Below, in pieces: positions 62,463 to 64,000 of a stretch of DNA of 64,000 nucleotides; the stretch's first letter is position 1, and every line of letters begins with the position of its first letter. Where the stretch lies: assembly GCA_041743935.1 (NCBI GenBank), contig JBGTLU010000002.1:62001-126000 (forward strand). Direction: 5' to 3'. The stretch comes from JBGTLU01 sp041743935 (lineage in GTDB: Bacteria; Bacteroidota; Bacteroidia; Sphingobacteriales; Sphingobacteriaceae). Position numbers and translations under genes: made by a program. The notes beneath the pieces are model-generated. The model had not been told where the DNA came from, made no database searches, and worked only from the letters and a program-made list of their open reading frames with translations.

Positions 62463-63053
62463 TTAATTTTTAGTTAGCTTCGATTTTTTATACACATCCC
62501 ATTTTGTGGTTTTGTATATATCCTTACCATAAAATTCCAAAATATCTGCCATTGCATCTGCAGAAACATACCCAGGTATTCTATCAATAAACTCAAAGTT
62601 TTCATCCAAAATAATAGTGGAAGGATAAGATAATTCTCCTCCGGTTAGTGCGATTGCAATTTCATGCGTTTTGTATTGCGCCATATATTTAAATTCTCTT
62701 TCCATAAATAACACCGTTCCCTTTTGCTCAGCATTAAATTTAATTGGGTAAAAATCATTATTTACAGATGCAATAATTCGCTTATCGGTGAAAGTTTCTT
62801 TATCCATTTTTTTGCACCAACCACACCAATCGGTATATAAGCTAACCAGTATTTTTTTCTTATTTGTTTTAGAAAGGGCTTCTGTTTTGGTAAAATCATT
62901 CCAATTCACAGTGTTAAAGTTGCTATCTACAGATGCACGTTCTTCAGAAATAAAGGCTGTGCTTTGTAAATTTTTTGGTGCAAATGAAACGGTGATAAAC
63001 ATCATTAATGTTATACCAATATAATAGTTATAATTTCTTGCTAATTTCTTCAT
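62463..63053 (-). CDS. Thioredoxin-fold protein, periplasmic or membrane-anchored
   Basis: 196 residues with one N-terminal hydrophobic segment (about residues 9-27), probably a signal peptide or anchor. A thioredoxin-7-like domain has the CxxC at Cys77-Cys80 (YTDWCGWCKKMD) and the cis-Pro loop near SYPSTIIL. This suggests a disulphide reductase or isomerase outside the cytosol. Substrate unknown. It does not overlap other genes; upstream is the leader region that precedes ubiX. Confidence 0.82.
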   Translation of the reverse strand: MKKLARNYNYYIGITLMMFITVSFAPKNLQSTAFISEERASVDSNFNTVNWNDFTKTEALSKTNKKKILVSLYTDWCGWCKKMDKETFTDKRIIASVNNDFYPIKFNAEQKGTVLFMEREFKYMAQYKTHEIAIALTGGELSYPSTIILDENFEFIDRIPGYVSADAMADILEFYGKDIYKTTKWDVYKKSKLTKN

Positions 63054-63115
63054 GATTAATTTAAAGTAATTTGGATTGGATATAAATAAATGAAACTTCT
63101 ATCGAATTATTTTCG

Positions 63116-63195
63116 TACATTTGTATTGCCCAATCAAGGGCATGTTTTTCATAGGTAGATGTAGGGTCGATTAAGAAATTAATCGGCCCTTTTTT
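63116..63195 (+). ncRNA. Candidate leader or small RNA upstream of ubiX
   Basis: A -7 element TACATTTG (63116-63123, no -33) would start an RNA near 63130. It would contain a TGCCC/GGGCA hairpin (63127-63142) and end in a strong terminator: GGGTCGATTAA (63164-63174), loop GAAA, TTAATCGGCCC (63179-63189), one G-U pair, then six T (63190-63195). A 10-codon ORF MFFIGRCRVD (63142-63171, stop 63172-63174) lies in it. It could be a small RNA or a ubiX attenuator. Confidence 0.5.
63164..63195 (+). terminator. Intrinsic terminator before ubiX
   Basis: 11-pair stem (63164-63174 with 63179-63189), GAAA tetraloop, six T. It stands 43 bp before the ubiX start, so it must end a leader or a small RNA. Confidence 0.85.
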
Positions 63196-63237
63196 GTTTA
63201 AAACATCTTTATATTTCATTTGTAGTACATTTACGAT

Positions 63238-63807
63238 ATGAGTCACAAAATAGTTGTTGCGGTTACCGGCGCCAGTGGAGCCATCTATGCCAAAGTGTTA
63301 TTAGACAAATTAACACAATTATCTGACCAAATAGATGAAATTGGCTTAGTGATGTCTGATAATGCTCAGGAAGTATGGAAATTTGAGTTAGGTAATAATC
63401 ATTTCGAGAATTATCCATCCATAAAACGATACAACAAACATGATTTTAATGCGCCCTTTGCATCTGGTTCGGCTAAGTTTAACAGCATGATTATAGTACC
63501 ATGTTCGATGGGCACTTTAGGGAGAATTGCATCCGGAGTTTCTGATGATTTAATTACTCGTGCTGCCGATGTGATGTTAAAAGAGAGACGTAAACTGATT
63601 GTTTTGGTTAGAGAATCTCCTTATAATTTAATCCACATAAATAACATGAAAACGGTAGCGGAGGCTGGAGGCATCATTTGCCCGGCAACTCCTTCGTTTT
63701 ATAGCTTACCAAAAAACTTCGATGAACTTGCACTTACTGTTGTAAACAGAGTGATAGATTTAGTTGGATTAGAAAGTACTAGCTATCAATGGGGTGAGAA
63801 TCAATAA
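63238..63807 (+). CDS. ubiX: Flavin prenyltransferase UbiX
   Basis: 189-residue flavoprotein that prenylates FMN, the cofactor made for UbiD-type decarboxylases. Motifs: VAVTGASGAIYAKVLLDKL near residue 6, PCSMGTLGRIASGVSDDLITRAADVMLKERRKLI near residue 84, and VRESPYNLIHINNM near residue 122. In Bacteroidota, where menaquinone is used, its client may be an aromatic decarboxylase. Full length. ATG 63238 fits the MSHKIVVAVTGASG opening. Confidence 0.92.
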   Translation: MSHKIVVAVTGASGAIYAKVLLDKLTQLSDQIDEIGLVMSDNAQEVWKFELGNNHFENYPSIKRYNKHDFNAPFASGSAKFNSMIIVPCSMGTLGRIASGVSDDLITRAADVMLKERRKLIVLVRESPYNLIHINNMKTVAEAGGIICPATPSFYSLPKNFDELALTVVNRVIDLVGLESTSYQWGENQ

Positions 63808-63822
63808 ATCAACCTAAAATTT

Positions 63823-63830
63823 TATCTTTG
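63823..63830 (+). promoter_or_regulatory. -7 element of mtaB
   Basis: TATCTTTG, exact TAnnTTTG match, 7 bp before the ATG at 63838. No -33 TTTG. Confidence 0.5.
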
Positions 63831-63837
63831 CAGCCTC

Positions 63838-64000
63838 ATGCAATTAACAAAAACGGTTAGTATGTACACCTTGGGCTGTAAGCTCAACTATTCTGAAACT
63901 TCTACCATGGGTAGATTATTTTCTGATAGAGGTTATACTATCATCCCTTTTGAGAAAGGTGCCGATGTGTATGTAATAAACACTTGTTCGGTTACAGATA
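63838..64000 (+). CDS. mtaB: tRNA t6A37 methylthiotransferase MtaB (5' part)
   Basis: The frame runs off the window after 54 codons: MQLTKTVSMYTLGCKLNYSE, then VYVINTCSVTD. The TLGCKLNYSET segment and the NTCSVTD cysteine loop are typical of MtaB, which adds a methylthio group to t6A37 in tRNA. It uses radical SAM and [4Fe-4S] clusters, and the three N-terminal cysteines of the UPF0004 domain include those at residues 14 and 50. The radical-SAM domain lies beyond the window. Confidence 0.85.
   Translation, partial: MQLTKTVSMYTLGCKLNYSETSTMGRLFSDRGYTIIPFEKGADVYVINTCSVTD

Noticed and set aside
63061..63246. A 61-codon minus-strand frame upstream of the thioredoxin-like gene
   Set aside because: It crosses the ubiX start and the strong terminator at 63164-63195, has no family signal, and its codon content looks like leader sequence.
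1..64000. CRISPR array, prophage, integrase or insertion sequence
   Set aside because: No regularly spaced repeat of 24-40 bp, no transposase or integrase motif, and no phage structural genes were found.

Overview
The window is chromosomal DNA from a low-GC member of the Bacteroidota. Supporting signs are a Bacteroidota-type primary sigma factor (rpoD at 48719-49582), promoters of the matching -33 TTTG / N19 / -7 TAnnTTTG type, type IX secretion (T9SS) sorting domains and a PorU2-like protein, type III glutamine synthetase, S46 dipeptidyl peptidase, DUF5916, and several TonB-dependent receptors. Shine-Dalgarno sequences are mostly absent. The order is not resolved; a sphingobacterial or chitinophagal relative is plausible but this is inference.

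Layout. 1-8 kb: the end of an Oar-like TonB receptor, DoxX, an S46 peptidase, then a leftward block with purM and a T9SS-sorted PhoD-type phosphatase. 7.9-8.8 kb: the only long gene-free stretch, holding three related intergenic repeats beside the glutamine synthetase terminator. 8.8-18.6 kb: glnN, a polysaccharide flippase with an overlapping FemAB/GNAT-like gene, and the giant PorU2-like gene. 18.7-26 kb: purL, recR, a fused glycosyltransferase, an SDR and an esterase. 26-31 kb: trpDFBA behind a complete leader-peptide attenuator, then nhaA. 31-35 kb: a TonB receptor translationally coupled to a T9SS-sorted beta-propeller protein. 35-43 kb: mscS, tsaC-like, smc, and a leftward lolD / tyrosine-phosphatase-like / dolichol-kinase-like group in which the phosphatase is cut by one in-frame TAA. 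43-52 kb: DUF5916, sucC, a long-form GAPDH, rpoD, a metallo-hydrolase and an AbgT transporter. 52-55 kb: an arsenic operon arsR-DUF6428-arsC-aquaglyceroporin with an operator laid over its promoter. 55-64 kb: oxidoreductase, dnaJ, grpE, lgt, a TonB receptor with a metal-repressor-like palindrome upstream, HMG-CoA lyase, rnhA, tRNA-His, a thioredoxin-like protein, a leader or small RNA ending in a strong terminator, ubiX, and the start of mtaB.

Most of the window is ordinary core metabolism. The parts that stand out are the tryptophan attenuator, the interrupted tandem phosphatase beside a lipid-kinase-like gene, the arsenic operon control region, the intergenic repeat cluster, the unusual tRNA-His acceptor stem and the pre-ubiX leader. 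No CRISPR array, phage, integrase or insertion sequence was seen.
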